Part shown: piece after piece, positions 11,026 to 20,697 of the stretch
Layout of the letters: each line of letters starts with the position of its first letter
Numbering within the stretch: the first letter of the stretch is position 1
Assembly: GCF_028649455.1 (NCBI RefSeq)
Contig: NZ_JAQSIO010000007.1
Coordinates: 62,001-126,000 of the forward strand
From: Curvibacter microcysteis
GTDB taxonomy: Bacteria > Pseudomonadota > Gammaproteobacteria > Burkholderiales > Burkholderiaceae_C
Direction of reading: 5' to 3'
Length of the DNA stretch: 64,000 bases
Translations under genes and position numbers: made by a program
The notes under the pieces: generated by a model
Seen by the model: only the letters and a program-made list of their open reading frames with translations
What the model was told of the DNA's origin: nothing
The model's database searches: none

Positions 11026-11777
11026 CCGGCTGGCAAACCCTGCTCTACAAAGAGATCCTGCGTTTCTGGAAGGTCAGCTTCCAGACCGTGGCCGCGCCCG
11101 TGCTGACGGCCGTGCTGTACCTGATGGTGTTTGGCCATGTGCTGGACCAACGCGCCCAGGGCACGGAAGGCGTGTCCTACACTGCCTTCCTGATCCCGGG
11201 CTTGGTGATGATGAGCGTGTTGCAAAACGCATTTGCCAACAGCTCCTCCTCGCTGATCCAAAGCAAGATCATGGGCAACCTCGTGTTCTTGCTCCTGACC
11301 CCCTTGTCGCACCGCGCATGGTTTGTCGCCTATGTTGGGTCCTCCCTGGTGCGGGGCCTGGCGGTCGGTTTGGGTGTTTTTGTCGTGACCTCGTTTTTTG
11401 CCATGCCGTCCTTTGTGGCCCCGGTGTGGATCGTGGTGTTTGCCGTGCTGGGGGCCTCCATGCTGGGGGCCTTGGGCCTGATCGCGGGCCTGTGGGCGGA
11501 AAAGTTCGACCAGATGGCCGCCTTCCAGAACTTCGTCATCATGCCCATGACCTTTTTGTCCGGCGTGTTCTATTCGATCCATTCGCTGCCGCCGTTTTGG
11601 CAACAGGTCAGTCACCTGAACCCGTTCTTCTACATGATTGACGGCTTTCGCTATGGCTTCTTCGGGGTCAGCGATGTCTCGCCCTGGGTGAGCCTGGGCC
11701 TGGTGGGCACGGCCTGGCTGCTGGTCAGCGGCATTGCCCTGCACCTGCTGCGCACTGGCTACAAGATTCGCAGCTGA
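11022..11777 (+). CDS. yadH: ABC-2 exporter permease, YadH-like
   Basis: This 251-residue integral membrane protein pairs with the ATPase before it (ATGA overlap). It has about six hydrophobic segments and the ABC-2 permease pattern, including FLIPGLVMMSVLQNAFAN and the late motif MTFLSGVFYSIHSLPPFW followed by NPFFYMIDGFRYG. It acts in the inner membrane. Its substrate cannot be read from sequence; position between mlaB and ibaG suggests an envelope role, which is inference. Confidence 0.87.
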   Translation: MTGWQTLLYKEILRFWKVSFQTVAAPVLTAVLYLMVFGHVLDQRAQGTEGVSYTAFLIPGLVMMSVLQNAFANSSSSLIQSKIMGNLVFLLLTPLSHRAWFVAYVGSSLVRGLAVGLGVFVVTSFFAMPSFVAPVWIVVFAVLGASMLGALGLIAGLWAEKFDQMAAFQNFVIMPMTFLSGVFYSIHSLPPFWQQVSHLNPFFYMIDGFRYGFFGVSDVSPWVSLGLVGTAWLLVSGIALHLLRTGYKIRS

Positions 11778-11838
11778 GCGATCGGCTTCACGCCGTGGCC
11801 ACGTTGGCCTGAACGACCATTTACCTTGCTGTATTCCC

Positions 11839-12081
11839 ATGACCGCTGACGATCTCAAGAAACTCATTGCCGCTGGCTTGGCCTGCGAACACATCACCCT
11901 GGAGGGCGACGGGCGCCACTGGTACGCCACCATCGTGTCGGCCGAGTTTGAGGGCAAGCGCGCCATCCAGCGCCACCAGCGGGTCTACGCCACGCTTGGT
12001 GAGAAAATGCACACCGATGAGGTCCACGCCCTGTCGATGAAGACCTTCACGCCTGCAGAATGGGCCGCCCAGCCGCGCTGA
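11839..12081 (+). CDS. ibaG: BolA-family protein, IbaG-like
   Basis: This 80-residue BolA-fold protein probably works with a monothiol glutaredoxin in iron-sulfur cluster handling; grxD is in this window at 54.5 kb. The family helix and loop IVSAEFEGKRAIQRHQRVYATLGE and the conserved late histidine in DEVHALSMKTFTP are visible. In E. coli ibaG lies between mlaB and murA, and here it again precedes murA, which favours IbaG over BolA itself. I take the ATG giving MTADDLKKLI as start; an upstream in-frame ATG would add 35 unrelated residues. Confidence 0.88.
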   Translation: MTADDLKKLIAAGLACEHITLEGDGRHWYATIVSAEFEGKRAIQRHQRVYATLGEKMHTDEVHALSMKTFTPAEWAAQPR

Positions 12082-12129
12082 TGCGGGTTCGGCTGTCTGC
12101 GAGCTCTCCCCAACCCTGATTTTTCCCCG

Positions 12130-13407
12130 ATGGACAAACTCCTCATCCGTGGCGGTCGCCCCCTCAACGGCGAAGCCCTTATTTCCGGCGCCAAGAACGC
12201 AGCCTTGCCCGAGCTGTGCGCCGCCTTGCTGAGCGATGAGCCCATCACGCTGCGCAACGTTCCTGGTCTGCAGGACGTGGTCACCATGCTCAAGCTCCTG
12301 CGTCACATGGGCGTGACGGCCGAGCGTGGCGCTGACGGCGACGTTCGCCTGGACGCCAGCACTCTGACCTTGCCCGAGGCCCCTTACGAGTTGGTCAAGA
12401 CCATGCGTGCGTCGGTGCTGGCCTTGGGGCCGTTGGTCGCCCGTTTCGGCCATGCCCGCGTGTCTTTGCCGGGGGGCTGCGGCATTGGTTCGCGCCCCGT
12501 GGATCAGCACATCAAAGGCCTGCAAGCCATGGGCGCCGAGATCACGGTCGAGCACGGCTACATGTTGGCCAGCTTGCCAGCCGGCCGCACCCGTTTGAAG
12601 GGCGCTCGCATCACCACGGACATGGTCACCGTCACCGGCACTGAGAACTTCCTGATGGCCGCCGCGCTGGCTGAGGGCGAGACCGTGCTGGAAAACGCTG
12701 CTCAAGAGCCCGAAATCCCCGATTTGGCCGAGATGCTGATCGCCATGGGCGCCCGCATCGAGGGCCATGGCACCAGCCGCATCCGCATCCAGGGGGTGGA
12801 GCGCCTGCATGGCTGCGATCACAAGGTGGTGGCCGACCGCATCGAGACCGGCACCTTTTTGTGCGCGGTGGCCGCCACTGGCGGTGACGTCTTCCTGCGC
12901 CATGGCCGGGCCGACCACCTGGACGCAGTGATCGACAAGCTGCGCGAGGCGGGTGCCAGCATCACAGCCAATGACGAAGGCATCCGTGTGCAGGCCAAGG
13001 GGCCGGCCTACGAGCACTTCAAGGCGCAGAGTTTCCGCACCACCGAATACCCGGGGTTTCCGACCGACATGCAGGCCCAGTTCATGGCCCTCAACAGCGT
13101 GTCGCGCGGGACGTCGACGGTGACCGAAACCATTTTTGAAAACCGCTTCATGCACGTCGATGAGCTGGCCCGCCTGGGGGCGCGCATCCAGACCGACGGC
13201 AAGGTGGCGGTCATTGAGGGCGTGCCGCGCCTGTCGGGCGCGACCGTCATGGCCACCGACCTGCGCGCCTCGGCCAGCCTGGTGATCGCGGGCCTGGTGG
13301 CCGAAGGCGAGACCGTGGTCGACCGCATCTACCACCTCGACCGCGGCTACGACCGCATGGAAGACAAACTGCGCGGCCTGGGCGCCGACATCGAGCGCAC
13401 CCGCTGA
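12130..13407 (+). CDS. murA: UDP-N-acetylglucosamine 1-carboxyvinyltransferase
   Basis: MurA catalyses the first committed step of peptidoglycan synthesis, transferring enolpyruvate from PEP to UDP-GlcNAc in the cytoplasm. The 425-residue protein has the usual length, the N-terminal KNAALPEL motif and the active-site loop [13 protein letters not shown] with catalytic Cys117, the residue attacked by fosfomycin. It follows ibaG by 48 bases and precedes hisG by 35, so it may share a transcript with either block. Confidence 0.97.
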   Translation: MDKLLIRGGRPLNGEALISGAKNAALPELCAALLSDEPITLRNVPGLQDVVTMLKLLRHMGVTAERGADGDVRLDASTLTLPEAPYELVKTMRASVLALGPLVARFGHARVSLPGGCGIGSRPVDQHIKGLQAMGAEITVEHGYMLASLPAGRTRLKGARITTDMVTVTGTENFLMAAALAEGETVLENAAQEPEIPDLAEMLIAMGARIEGHGTSRIRIQGVERLHGCDHKVVADRIETGTFLCAVAATGGDVFLRHGRADHLDAVIDKLREAGASITANDEGIRVQAKGPAYEHFKAQSFRTTEYPGFPTDMQAQFMALNSVSRGTSTVTETIFENRFMHVDELARLGARIQTDGKVAVIEGVPRLSGATVMATDLRASASLVIAGLVAEGETVVDRIYHLDRGYDRMEDKLRGLGADIERTR

Positions 13408-13442
13408 GCCGGTGTGCCACTGCAAGGACCAAGGACCTTTTC

Positions 13443-14084
13443 ATGATCACCCTCGCCCTTTCCAAAGGCCGCATCTTTGACGAAACCCTACCGCTGCTCG
13501 CCGCGGCGGGCATCGAGGTCACCGAAGACCCCGAAAAATCGCGCAAGCTCATCTTGCCGACCAACCAGCCCGATGTGCGCGTGGTGCTGGTGCGTGCCAC
13601 CGACGTGCCCACCTACGTGCAGTACGGCGGTGCCGACCTCGGCGTGACCGGCAAGGACACCTTGATCGAGCACGGTGGCCAAGGCTTGTATCAGCCGCTG
13701 GACCTGAACATCGCGCGCTGCCGCATGAGCGTGGCCGTGCGCTCGGACTTCGACTACGCGGGTGTGGTCAAGCAGGGCTCGCGCCTGCGCGTGGCGACCA
13801 AATACACGACCATTGCACGTGACTTTTTTGCCACCAAGGGGGTGCACGTCGATCTGATCAAGCTCTACGGCAGCATGGAGCTGGCCCCGTTGACCGGCCT
13901 GGCCGACGCCATCGTCGATTTGGTTTCGACCGGCAGCACCCTGAAGGCCAACCACCTCGTGGAGGTGGAGCGCATCATGGACATCAGCTCCCGCCTGGTG
14001 GTCAACCAAGCCGCACTCAAGCTCAAGCAAGCGCCCATCCGCCGCATCATCGACGCCTTTGCCGGCGCGGTGAAAGCCGATTGA
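13443..14084 (+). CDS. hisG: ATP phosphoribosyltransferase, short (HisZ-dependent) form
   Basis: HisG joins ATP and PRPP in the first step of histidine synthesis. At 213 residues it is the short form: the catalytic domains are complete, with the PRPP-binding region [14 protein letters not shown] near 158-171, but the C-terminal regulatory ACT-like domain of the 300-residue long form is absent. Short HisG works in a complex with HisZ, a histidyl-tRNA synthetase paralogue, which is not in this window. It opens the his cluster, 28 bases before hisD. Confidence 0.96.
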   Translation: MITLALSKGRIFDETLPLLAAAGIEVTEDPEKSRKLILPTNQPDVRVVLVRATDVPTYVQYGGADLGVTGKDTLIEHGGQGLYQPLDLNIARCRMSVAVRSDFDYAGVVKQGSRLRVATKYTTIARDFFATKGVHVDLIKLYGSMELAPLTGLADAIVDLVSTGSTLKANHLVEVERIMDISSRLVVNQAALKLKQAPIRRIIDAFAGAVKAD

Positions 14085-14112
14085 TTTACCCCGACCGGAG
14101 ACCCTCCCCACC

Positions 14113-15432
14113 ATGACCCTGGTTGCTGCCCCCGCCCGCCTGTCCACCCAATCCGCCACTTTCGAGGCCGACTTCAAGGCCCGACTGCATTGGTCGGCTG
14201 ACACCGACGCTGCCATCGAGCAGCGCGTGGCTGACATCCTGGCCGATGTACAGCATCGGGGCGACGCTGCGGTGCTGGCGTACACGCAGCGTTTTGACGG
14301 CCTGAACGCCCAGGACATGGCCGCTTTGGAGTTGAGCCAAAGCGAACTCAAAGCCGCTTTCGACAGCTTGCCCGACGCTCAGCGTCAGGCCCTGGAGCAA
14401 GCCGCTCGCCGCGTGCGCAGCTACCACGAGGCGCAGAAAAAAGCCTCGGGCGAAAGCTGGAGCTACCGCGACGAGGACGGCACCTTGCTGGGCCAAAAGG
14501 TCACCCCGCTGGACCGCGTGGGCATTTACGTGCCCGGCGGCAAAGCCGCCTACCCGTCCAGCGTGTTGATGAACGCCATCCCGGCTCACGTCGCTGGCGT
14601 GGGCGAGATCATCATGGTCGTGCCCACGCCCAAGGGCGAAAGAAACGCCCTGGTGCTGGCGGCCGCCTACGTGGCAGGTGTGACGCGCGCCTTCACCATC
14701 GGGGGCGCGCAGGCCGTGGCGGCCCTGGCCTATGGCACGGCCACCGTGCCCAAGGTCGACAAGATCACCGGGCCGGGCAATGCCTATGTGGCCAGCGCCA
14801 AGAAGCGCGTGTTTGGCACGGTGGGCATCGACATGATCGCCGGCCCCAGTGAAATCCTGGTGCTGGCCGACGGCAGCACCCCCGCCGACTGGGTGGCCAT
14901 GGACCTGTTCAGCCAGGCCGAGCACGACGAACTCGCGCAAAGCATCCTGCTGTGCCCGGACGCTGCCTACATCGACGCGGTGCAGCGCGAAATCGACCGC
15001 CTGCTGCCCACCATGCCGCGCGCGGCCATCATCGCCAAGTCGCTCAGCGACCGCGGCGCGCTGATCCTGACCCGCGACATGGAAGAAGCCTGCGCCATCA
15101 GCAACCGCATTGCCCCAGAGCACTTGGAGGTCTCCAGCCGCGATCCGCACCGCTGGGAGCCGCTGCTCAAGCACGCTGGCGCCATCTTCCTGGGCGCGTA
15201 CACCAGCGAAAGCCTGGGTGACTACTGCGCTGGCCCCAACCACGTGCTGCCCACCAGCGGCACCGCCCGCTTCAGTTCCCCGCTGGGGGTGTACGACTTC
15301 CAAAAACGCAGCAGCCTGATCGAGGTCAGCGAAGCCGGTGCCCAGACCCTGGGTCGGATCGCGGCCGAGCTGGCCTACGGTGAAGGCCTGCAGGCCCATG
15401 CCCAAGCGGCAGAAATGAGACTCAAGCGATGA
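14113..15432 (+). CDS. hisD: Histidinol dehydrogenase
   Basis: HisD carries out the last two steps of the pathway, oxidising histidinol to histidine with two NAD+. The 439-residue zinc enzyme has the family motifs [42 protein letters not shown] and the zinc and catalytic region FSQAEHDE, with a late IAPEHLE motif. hisC begins inside its stop (ATGA overlap at 15429), showing tight coupling. Confidence 0.97.
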   Translation: MTLVAAPARLSTQSATFEADFKARLHWSADTDAAIEQRVADILADVQHRGDAAVLAYTQRFDGLNAQDMAALELSQSELKAAFDSLPDAQRQALEQAARRVRSYHEAQKKASGESWSYRDEDGTLLGQKVTPLDRVGIYVPGGKAAYPSSVLMNAIPAHVAGVGEIIMVVPTPKGERNALVLAAAYVAGVTRAFTIGGAQAVAALAYGTATVPKVDKITGPGNAYVASAKKRVFGTVGIDMIAGPSEILVLADGSTPADWVAMDLFSQAEHDELAQSILLCPDAAYIDAVQREIDRLLPTMPRAAIIAKSLSDRGALILTRDMEEACAISNRIAPEHLEVSSRDPHRWEPLLKHAGAIFLGAYTSESLGDYCAGPNHVLPTSGTARFSSPLGVYDFQKRSSLIEVSEAGAQTLGRIAAELAYGEGLQAHAQAAEMRLKR

Positions 15433-16526
15433 GCACCAGTGCCCCCTCCGCCCTGCAAGTGATCCGTCAGGACGTGCAGTCCATGCACGCCTATGCGGTG
15501 CAAGACGCCAGCGGCCTGCTCAAGCTCGACGCCATGGAGAACCCCTTCGGTTTGCCGCCCGAGTTGCAAGCCCTGTTGGGCGAGCGCCTGGGCCGTGTCG
15601 CGGTGAACCGTTACCCCGGTGAGCGCATCAACGACCTCAAGCGCGCGCTGGCGACCCATGCTGGCCTGCCCGCTGGCCAGGCCCTGATGCTGGGCAATGG
15701 CTCGGACGAGCTGATCTCCTTGCTGGCGCTGGCCTGTGACCTGCCCGGCGCGAAGGTGTTGGCACCTGTGCCGGGCTTTGTCATGTACGCCATGAGCGCG
15801 CAGCTGCAAGGCCTGCAGTTCGTGGGGGTGCCGCTGACGGCCGATTTTGAGCTGGACGAGGCCGCCATGCTCGCCGCCATCGCCGAGCACCGGCCCGCCA
15901 TCACCTACCTGGCCTACCCGAACAACCCGACCGCCAACCTGTGGGATGCCGATGTCATCCGCCGCGTGATCGCGGCCGTGGGCGAGCAGGGCGGTTTGGT
16001 GGTCATGGACGAGGCCTATCAGCCCTTTGCCAGCCACACTTGGCTCAGCGAGATCAGCGCCCACCCCGAGCGCCACGGCCATGTGCTGTTGATGCGCACG
16101 CTCAGCAAGTTCGGCCTGGCCGGTATCCGCCTGGGCTACATGATGGGCCCGGAGGCTCTGATCGCCGAGCTCGACAAGGTGCGCCCGCCCTACAACATCA
16201 GCGTGCTCAACGCCGAATGTGCGCTGTTCGCGCTTGAGCACGCCGCCGTGTTCGACCAGCAAGCCGCCACCTTGCGCGCCGAGCGCGGCCACTTGCTGGC
16301 GGCTTTGGCCGCTTTGCCCGGCGTGAAGGCCTGGACCAGCGACGCCAACATGGTGCTGGTGCGTGTGCCCGATGCCCAGAAAACCTTTGACGGCATGCGT
16401 GCACGCGGTGTCTTGATCAAGAACGTTTCTAAAATGCACTCTTTGTTGGCCCAGTGCCTGCGTTTGACCGTCGGCTCACCCGACGACAACGCACGCATGC
16501 TGGCCGCGCTCCAGGCTTCCCTATGA
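15429..16526 (+). CDS. hisC: Histidinol-phosphate aminotransferase
   Basis: HisC is a PLP enzyme that converts imidazole-acetol phosphate to histidinol phosphate using glutamate. The 365-residue class I/II aminotransferase shows the substrate loop [11 protein letters not shown], the PLP-contact region [10 protein letters not shown] and the Schiff-base lysine in [15 protein letters not shown]. It overlaps hisD by four bases and hisB by four bases. Confidence 0.96.
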   Translation: MSTSAPSALQVIRQDVQSMHAYAVQDASGLLKLDAMENPFGLPPELQALLGERLGRVAVNRYPGERINDLKRALATHAGLPAGQALMLGNGSDELISLLALACDLPGAKVLAPVPGFVMYAMSAQLQGLQFVGVPLTADFELDEAAMLAAIAEHRPAITYLAYPNNPTANLWDADVIRRVIAAVGEQGGLVVMDEAYQPFASHTWLSEISAHPERHGHVLLMRTLSKFGLAGIRLGYMMGPEALIAELDKVRPPYNISVLNAECALFALEHAAVFDQQAATLRAERGHLLAALAALPGVKAWTSDANMVLVRVPDAQKTFDGMRARGVLIKNVSKMHSLLAQCLRLTVGSPDDNARMLAALQASL

Positions 16527-17152
16527 CCTCCTCCGCCCTTGTTCCCACCAGCGCCGCCCCGGGCGAGCGCATTGCCGAAGTGTCCCGCAACACGGCGGAG
16601 ACGCGCATCACCGCGCGCATCAACCTCGACGGCAGCGGCTTGTCGAAGCTGCACACGGGCATTGGTTTTTTTGACCACATGCTCGACCAAATCGCCCGCC
16701 ATGGGCTGATCGACCTCGACATCCATTGCGAAGGCGACCTGCACATCGACGGCCACCACACGGTCGAAGACGTGGGCATCACCCTGGGCCAGGCCTTTGC
16801 TCGCGCAGTGGGCGACAAGAAAGGCATCCGCCGTTATGGCCATGCCTACGTGCCGCTGGACGAGGCCTTGTCGCGCGTGGTGATCGACTTTTCGGGCCGT
16901 CCGGGTTTGCACATGAACGTGCCGTTCACCAGCGGCATGATCGGCGCTTTTGACACCCAGCTGACCTTTGAGTTTTTTCAGGGCTTCTCCAACCACGCGG
17001 GTGTCACCCTGCACATCGACAACCTGAAGGGGCAGAACGCCCACCACCAATGCGAGACCGTGTTCAAGGCTTTTGCGCGCGCCCTGCGCGCGGCGCTTGA
17101 GCTGGATCCGCGTTCCGTGGGGGTGATTCCCTCGACCAAGGGCTCGCTCTGA
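16523..17152 (+). CDS. hisB: Imidazoleglycerol-phosphate dehydratase, monofunctional
   Basis: HisB dehydrates imidazoleglycerol phosphate. The 209-residue protein is only the dehydratase; the N-terminal phosphatase domain found in the E. coli fusion is missing, so histidinol-phosphate phosphatase must be a separate gene outside this window. The metal-binding repeats are clear: [16 protein letters not shown] and [16 protein letters not shown], then HHQCET. The start is the ATG at 16523 overlapping the hisC stop, giving [20 protein letters not shown]; the longer upstream frame lies inside hisC. Confidence 0.95.
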   Translation: MTSSALVPTSAAPGERIAEVSRNTAETRITARINLDGSGLSKLHTGIGFFDHMLDQIARHGLIDLDIHCEGDLHIDGHHTVEDVGITLGQAFARAVGDKKGIRRYGHAYVPLDEALSRVVIDFSGRPGLHMNVPFTSGMIGAFDTQLTFEFFQGFSNHAGVTLHIDNLKGQNAHHQCETVFKAFARALRAALELDPRSVGVIPSTKGSL

Positions 17153-17167
17153 TTCTTTGACCGGTCT

Positions 17168-17184
17168 TGGGGTGCTCCACCCCA
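17168..17184 (+). terminator. Hairpin between hisB and hisH
   Basis: A perfect 7-bp stem, TGGGGTG (17168-17174) with CACCCCA (17178-17184), has a 3-base loop 15 bases after the hisB stop. There is no T-run, so it could be an mRNA-end or processing hairpin rather than a full terminator. Confidence 0.4.
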
Positions 17185-17198
17185 GGCCCGCCTTTGTT

Positions 17199-17204
17199 TA
17201 GATT
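17199..17204 (+). promoter_or_regulatory. Candidate -10 hexamer before hisH
   Basis: TAGATT ends 7 bases before the hisH ATG, and no Shine-Dalgarno sequence lies between. This spacing would put the transcript start at or next to the ATG. No clear -35 is visible. Confidence 0.25.
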
Positions 17205-17211
17205 GTTCGCG

Positions 17212-17868
17212 ATGACTTCATCATCAAATACCGTGGCGGTGGTCGATTACGGCATGGGCAACCTGCGCTCGGTGTCGCAGGCCGTCCAGGCTGTGGCCCA
17301 AGACAGTGGCGTGCAGGTGATCATCACCTCCCGACCGGAAGACGTGCGCGCGGCCACCCGCGTGGTGCTGCCCGGCCAAGGCGCCATGCCCGACTGCATG
17401 CGCGAGCTGCGCGAGTCCGGCCTGCTGGAGTCGGTACTGGAGGCGGCCGCCCAAAAGCCACTGTTTGGCGTGTGCGTGGGCATGCAGATGCTGCTCGACC
17501 ACAGCGCCGAGGGCGACACCCCAGGCCTGGGCCTGATGCCCGGCGAGGTGGTCAAGTTCGACCTGGCTGGGCGCCTGCAGGCCGATGGCAGCCGTTTCAA
17601 GGTACCGCAAATGGGCTGGAACCAGGTGCGTCAAGCCCAGCCGCACGCCCTGTGGGCGGGTGTGCCCGATGACAGCTACTTCTATTTCGTGCATAGTTTC
17701 TATGCGCGTCCGTCCGATGTGCGCCACAGCGTGGGCGAAGCCGACTATGGCGGTCGCTTTACCGCGGCAGTGGCGCGCGATAATATTTTTGCCACCCAGT
17801 TCCACCCGGAAAAGAGCGCCAGCCATGGCCTGGCCCTGTTCCGCAACTTCCTTCACTGGAAGCCCTGA
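17212..17868 (+). CDS. hisH: Imidazole glycerol phosphate synthase, glutaminase subunit
   Basis: HisH hydrolyses glutamine and channels ammonia into HisF. The 218-residue class I amidotransferase has the nucleophile cysteine in [10 protein letters not shown] (about residue 87) and the His-Glu pair in FHPEKS near the C-terminus, plus the oxyanion-side loop [11 protein letters not shown] chose the ATG at 17212 ([17 protein letters not shown]); upstream extension has no similarity. It begins a second part of the his cluster after a 59-base gap with a hairpin. Confidence 0.95.
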   Translation: MTSSSNTVAVVDYGMGNLRSVSQAVQAVAQDSGVQVIITSRPEDVRAATRVVLPGQGAMPDCMRELRESGLLESVLEAAAQKPLFGVCVGMQMLLDHSAEGDTPGLGLMPGEVVKFDLAGRLQADGSRFKVPQMGWNQVRQAQPHALWAGVPDDSYFYFVHSFYARPSDVRHSVGEADYGGRFTAAVARDNIFATQFHPEKSASHGLALFRNFLHWKP

Positions 17869-17904
17869 TTTTTTCCCCGCTGCAATTTCGCTGCTCACGG
17901 CACC

Positions 17905-18651
17905 ATGCAACTCATTCCTGCGATCGATCTCAAAGACGGCCACTGCGTTCGCCTCAAACAAGGCGACATGGACCAGGCCACCACCTTCGGTGAAGACCCC
18001 GCCGCCATGGCGCTCAACTGGGTCAAAAAGGGCGCTCGCCGCCTGCACCTGGTGGACCTGAATGGCGCCTTTGCCGGCAAGCCGCAAAACTACAGTGCCA
18101 TCAAGTCCATCCTCAAGGCGGTTGGTGATGACATTCCGGTGCAGCTTGGTGGCGGTATCCGCGACTTGGACACCATCGAGAAGTACATCGACGGCGGTCT
18201 GCGCTACGTCATCATCGGTACCGCTGCGGTCAAGAACCCGGGTTTCCTGAAGGACGCCTGCACGGCTTTTGGTGGCCACATCATCGTCGGCCTGGACGCC
18301 AAGGACGGCAAGGTCGCCACCGATGGCTGGAGCAAACTCACCGGCCACGAAGTGGTGGATCTGGCCCGCAAGTTCGAGGACTGGGGTGTGGAATCCATCA
18401 TCTACACCGACATCGGCCGCGATGGCATGCTCTCGGGTATCAACATCGATGCCACCGTCAAGCTGGCCCAGGCCCTGACCATTCCCGTGATCGCTTCGGG
18501 CGGTCTGGGCAGCATGGCCGACATCGAGCAACTCTGCGCCGTCGAGGACGAGGGCGTCGAAGGCGTGATCTGTGGTCGCGCCATCTACTCGGGTGACCTC
18601 GACTTCGCGGCAGCTCAAGCGCGGGCCGACGAACTCAACGGACAGCTCTGA
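17905..18651 (+). CDS. hisA: ProFAR isomerase
   Basis: HisA isomerises the N'-formimino ribonucleotide (ProFAR to PRFAR), an Amadori rearrangement in a TIM barrel. The 248-residue protein has the catalytic aspartate in the first strand ([14 protein letters not shown], Asp8) and a second in [10 protein letters not shown], with phosphate-binding loops LGGGIRD and ASGGLGS. Its TGA overlaps the hisF ATG by one base. Confidence 0.96.
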   Translation: MQLIPAIDLKDGHCVRLKQGDMDQATTFGEDPAAMALNWVKKGARRLHLVDLNGAFAGKPQNYSAIKSILKAVGDDIPVQLGGGIRDLDTIEKYIDGGLRYVIIGTAAVKNPGFLKDACTAFGGHIIVGLDAKDGKVATDGWSKLTGHEVVDLARKFEDWGVESIIYTDIGRDGMLSGINIDATVKLAQALTIPVIASGGLGSMADIEQLCAVEDEGVEGVICGRAIYSGDLDFAAAQARADELNGQL

Positions 18652-19430
18652 TGCTGGCCAAACGCATCATTCCCTGCCTGGATGTGACCGGCGGCCGGGT
18701 CGTCAAAGGGGTCAACTTTGTCGAACTGCGCGATGCCGGGGACCCGGTCGAGATCGCGGCCCGCTACAACGAGCAGGGCGCTGACGAGCTGACCTTCCTG
18801 GACATCACCGCCACCAGCGATGGGCGCGATGTGATCCTGCACATCATTGAGGCTGTGGCCTCGCAGGTGTTCATTCCGCTGACCGTGGGAGGCGGGGTGC
18901 GCACGGTCAACGATGTGCGCCGCCTGCTCAACGCTGGCGCCGACAAGACCAGCTTCAACTCGGCGGCCATTGCCAATCCCCAAGTCATCAGCGACGCCTC
19001 GGCCCGCTACGGTGCCCAGTGCATCGTGGTGGCCATTGATGCCAAACGTCGTCATGGCGACGAGGTGTTGGCGCGCGGTGAGGGCTGGGATGTGTACAGC
19101 CATGGCGGGCGCAAGAACACCGGTCTCGACGCGGTGGCCTGGGCCAGCGAGATGGCCCAGCGTGGCGCAGGTGAGATCTTGCTCACCAGCATGGACCGCG
19201 ACGGCACCAAGTCGGGCTTTGACCTGTCGTTGACGCGTGCGGTGAGCGATGCGGTCAGTGTGCCGGTGATCGCCTCCGGCGGCGTCGGCAACTTGGATCA
19301 TTTGGCTGACGGTGTGCAGCAAGGCGGCGCTGACGCGGTGCTGGCCGCCAGCATCTTCCACTACGGTGAGTACACCGTGGCTCAGGCCAAGGCCCGCATG
19401 GCTGAGCGAGGCATTCCGGTCCGCCGCTGA
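18651..19430 (+). CDS. hisF: Imidazole glycerol phosphate synthase, cyclase subunit
   Basis: HisF uses ammonia from HisH to close the imidazole ring, releasing AICAR, which feeds purine synthesis. The 259-residue TIM barrel carries the catalytic aspartates in [14 protein letters not shown] (Asp11) and in [11 protein letters not shown]-type strand context and VVAIDAKR, and phosphate loops VGGGVR and ASGGVGN. It starts on the last base of the hisA stop. Confidence 0.96.
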   Translation: MLAKRIIPCLDVTGGRVVKGVNFVELRDAGDPVEIAARYNEQGADELTFLDITATSDGRDVILHIIEAVASQVFIPLTVGGGVRTVNDVRRLLNAGADKTSFNSAAIANPQVISDASARYGAQCIVVAIDAKRRHGDEVLARGEGWDVYSHGGRKNTGLDAVAWASEMAQRGAGEILLTSMDRDGTKSGFDLSLTRAVSDAVSVPVIASGGVGNLDHLADGVQQGGADAVLAASIFHYGEYTVAQAKARMAERGIPVRR

Positions 19431-19442
19431 ACCTGATCTTGT

Positions 19443-19473
19443 GCAGGGCGGGTCCTCGGGGTTGGAGCCCTGC
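19443..19473 (+). terminator. Hairpin between hisF and hisI
   Basis: GCAGGGC (19443-19449) and GCCCTGC (19467-19473) form a perfect 7-bp stem with a 17-base loop, 12 bases after the hisF stop. No T-run follows; function uncertain. Confidence 0.3.
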
Positions 19474-19508
19474 GGGTGCCGTCTGCACGATCGGTCACAC
19501 AAATCACC

Positions 19509-19514
19509 GACAAT
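19509..19514 (+). promoter_or_regulatory. Candidate -10 hexamer before hisI
   Basis: GACAAT ends 6 bases before the hisI ATG and no Shine-Dalgarno sequence is present. The same hexamer stands 7 bases before the Nif3-like gene at 24173. No -35 match is visible. Confidence 0.22.
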
Positions 19515-19520
19515 CGCCCG

Positions 19521-19910
19521 ATGAACTGGTTAGACGAAGTCAAGTGGGATGCTCAGGGCCTGGTGCCTGTGATTGCCCAAGAGCAAGGCAGCAACGATGT
19601 GCTGATGTTTGCGTGGATGAACCGCGAGGCCTTGCAAAAGACGGCTGAATTGGGTCGTGCGGTGTATTTCAGCCGCTCGCGCAACAAGCTGTGGTTCAAG
19701 GGCGAGGAGTCCGGTCATGTGCAGACTGTGCATGACATCCGCCTCGACTGTGACAATGATGTGGTGCTGCTCAAAGTCACCCAACAAGGCCATGCGCCTG
19801 GCATCGCTTGCCACACGGGGCGCCACAGCTGCTTCTTCCAGCAGTACGACCAGGGCCGCTGGAGCCCGGTCGACCCGGTCTTGAAAGACCCGGAATCCAT
19901 CTACAAATAA
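19521..19910 (+). CDS. hisI: Phosphoribosyl-AMP cyclohydrolase
   Basis: HisI opens the adenine ring of phosphoribosyl-AMP in the third pathway step. The 129-residue zinc enzyme is separate from HisE, unlike the fused E. coli HisIE. The zinc and magnesium motifs [15 protein letters not shown] and [10 protein letters not shown] are present. The ATG at 19521 gives the normal N-terminus [10 protein letters not shown]. hisE follows six bases after its stop codon. Confidence 0.95.
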   Translation: MNWLDEVKWDAQGLVPVIAQEQGSNDVLMFAWMNREALQKTAELGRAVYFSRSRNKLWFKGEESGHVQTVHDIRLDCDNDVVLLKVTQQGHAPGIACHTGRHSCFFQQYDQGRWSPVDPVLKDPESIYK

Positions 19911-19916
19911 GTGCCC

Positions 19917-20285
19917 ATGAGCTCCAACGATTCCTTGGCCCGACTGGCCGCCGTCATTGAAAGTCGCAAGCCATCCCAGGGCGGTGACCCCGATAAAAGC
20001 TATGTCTCGCGGCTGCTGCACAAGGGGCCTGACGCTTTTCTGAAGAAAATTGGCGAAGAGGCCACCGAAACCGTGATGGCGGCGAAAGATGCCGACCACG
20101 GCGGCGACCCTCAAAAGATCGTCTATGAAGTCGCTGATCTTTGGTTTCACTCGATGATTGCCCTGGCCCATTACGGCCTGAGCCCAGCCGACGTGATCGC
20201 TGAGCTGGAGCGCCGTGAAGGCACCAGCGGCATCGAGGAAAAGGCTTTGCGCAAGTTGCAAGGCCGTGAAGCCGGTCAGGTCTGA
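19917..20285 (+). CDS. hisE: Phosphoribosyl-ATP pyrophosphohydrolase
   Basis: HisE removes pyrophosphate from phosphoribosyl-ATP in the second pathway step. The 122-residue all-alpha NTP pyrophosphatase has the motif [15 protein letters not shown], whose acidic residues bind magnesium, and the second acidic helix [18 protein letters not shown] at 19911, directly after the hisI stop, is an alternative start adding two residues. It is the last his gene of the cluster. Confidence 0.94.
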   Translation: MSSNDSLARLAAVIESRKPSQGGDPDKSYVSRLLHKGPDAFLKKIGEEATETVMAAKDADHGGDPQKIVYEVADLWFHSMIALAHYGLSPADVIAELERREGTSGIEEKALRKLQGREAGQV

Positions 20286-20316
20286 AGCCTGGCTCGTAAT
20301 CTGCTGATCGCGCCCC

Positions 20317-20697
20317 ATGAACATGGACACCCCTGACTCGGAAGGCAGCACCGCCTGGGGCTGGGTCAGCTACGTGCTGCACCTGGTGGTGGCTTTGGGC
20401 GCAGTGTTGCCCGGGGCCCAGGCGTCGGTGGGGCTGCTGCTGGTCGCACTGGTGATTGATTTGATTGCGCGCCGCCAAGCCCAGGGTCAATGGCAGGCGA
20501 CGCATTGCCAGTGGCGCATCCGCACGGTGCTGTGGGCGGGCTTGTTTTACCTGCTCAGCGCGCCACTTTGGCTTTTCTTCCTGCTTCCAGGCATGTTGGC
20601 CTGGGGGCTTGTTTCTTTGTGGTTTCTCTACCGCATCGTGCTGGGCATGGTGCGCATGAACCGTCAACAACCCATGGAGTGGCCTGATGTCGGCTGA
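20317..20697 (+). CDS. Small membrane protein, DUF4870-like
   Basis: This 126-residue protein has three or four hydrophobic segments (about residues 19-35, 38-51, 71-90 and 92-108) and no catalytic motif I can name. The pattern of a short polar head, WGWVSYVLHL and then paired helices resembles the DUF4870/Tic20-like small membrane proteins; this is a resemblance, not proof. It lies between hisE and the HIT gene and overlaps the latter by 11 bases, so it is translated from the same message. Function unknown. Confidence 0.7.
   Translation: MNMDTPDSEGSTAWGWVSYVLHLVVALGAVLPGAQASVGLLLVALVIDLIARRQAQGQWQATHCQWRIRTVLWAGLFYLLSAPLWLFFLLPGMLAWGLVSLWFLYRIVLGMVRMNRQQPMEWPDVG

Noticed and set aside
11821-13425. 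A 534-residue minus-strand open frame opposite murA
   Set aside because: Shadow of murA and ibaG with no domain.
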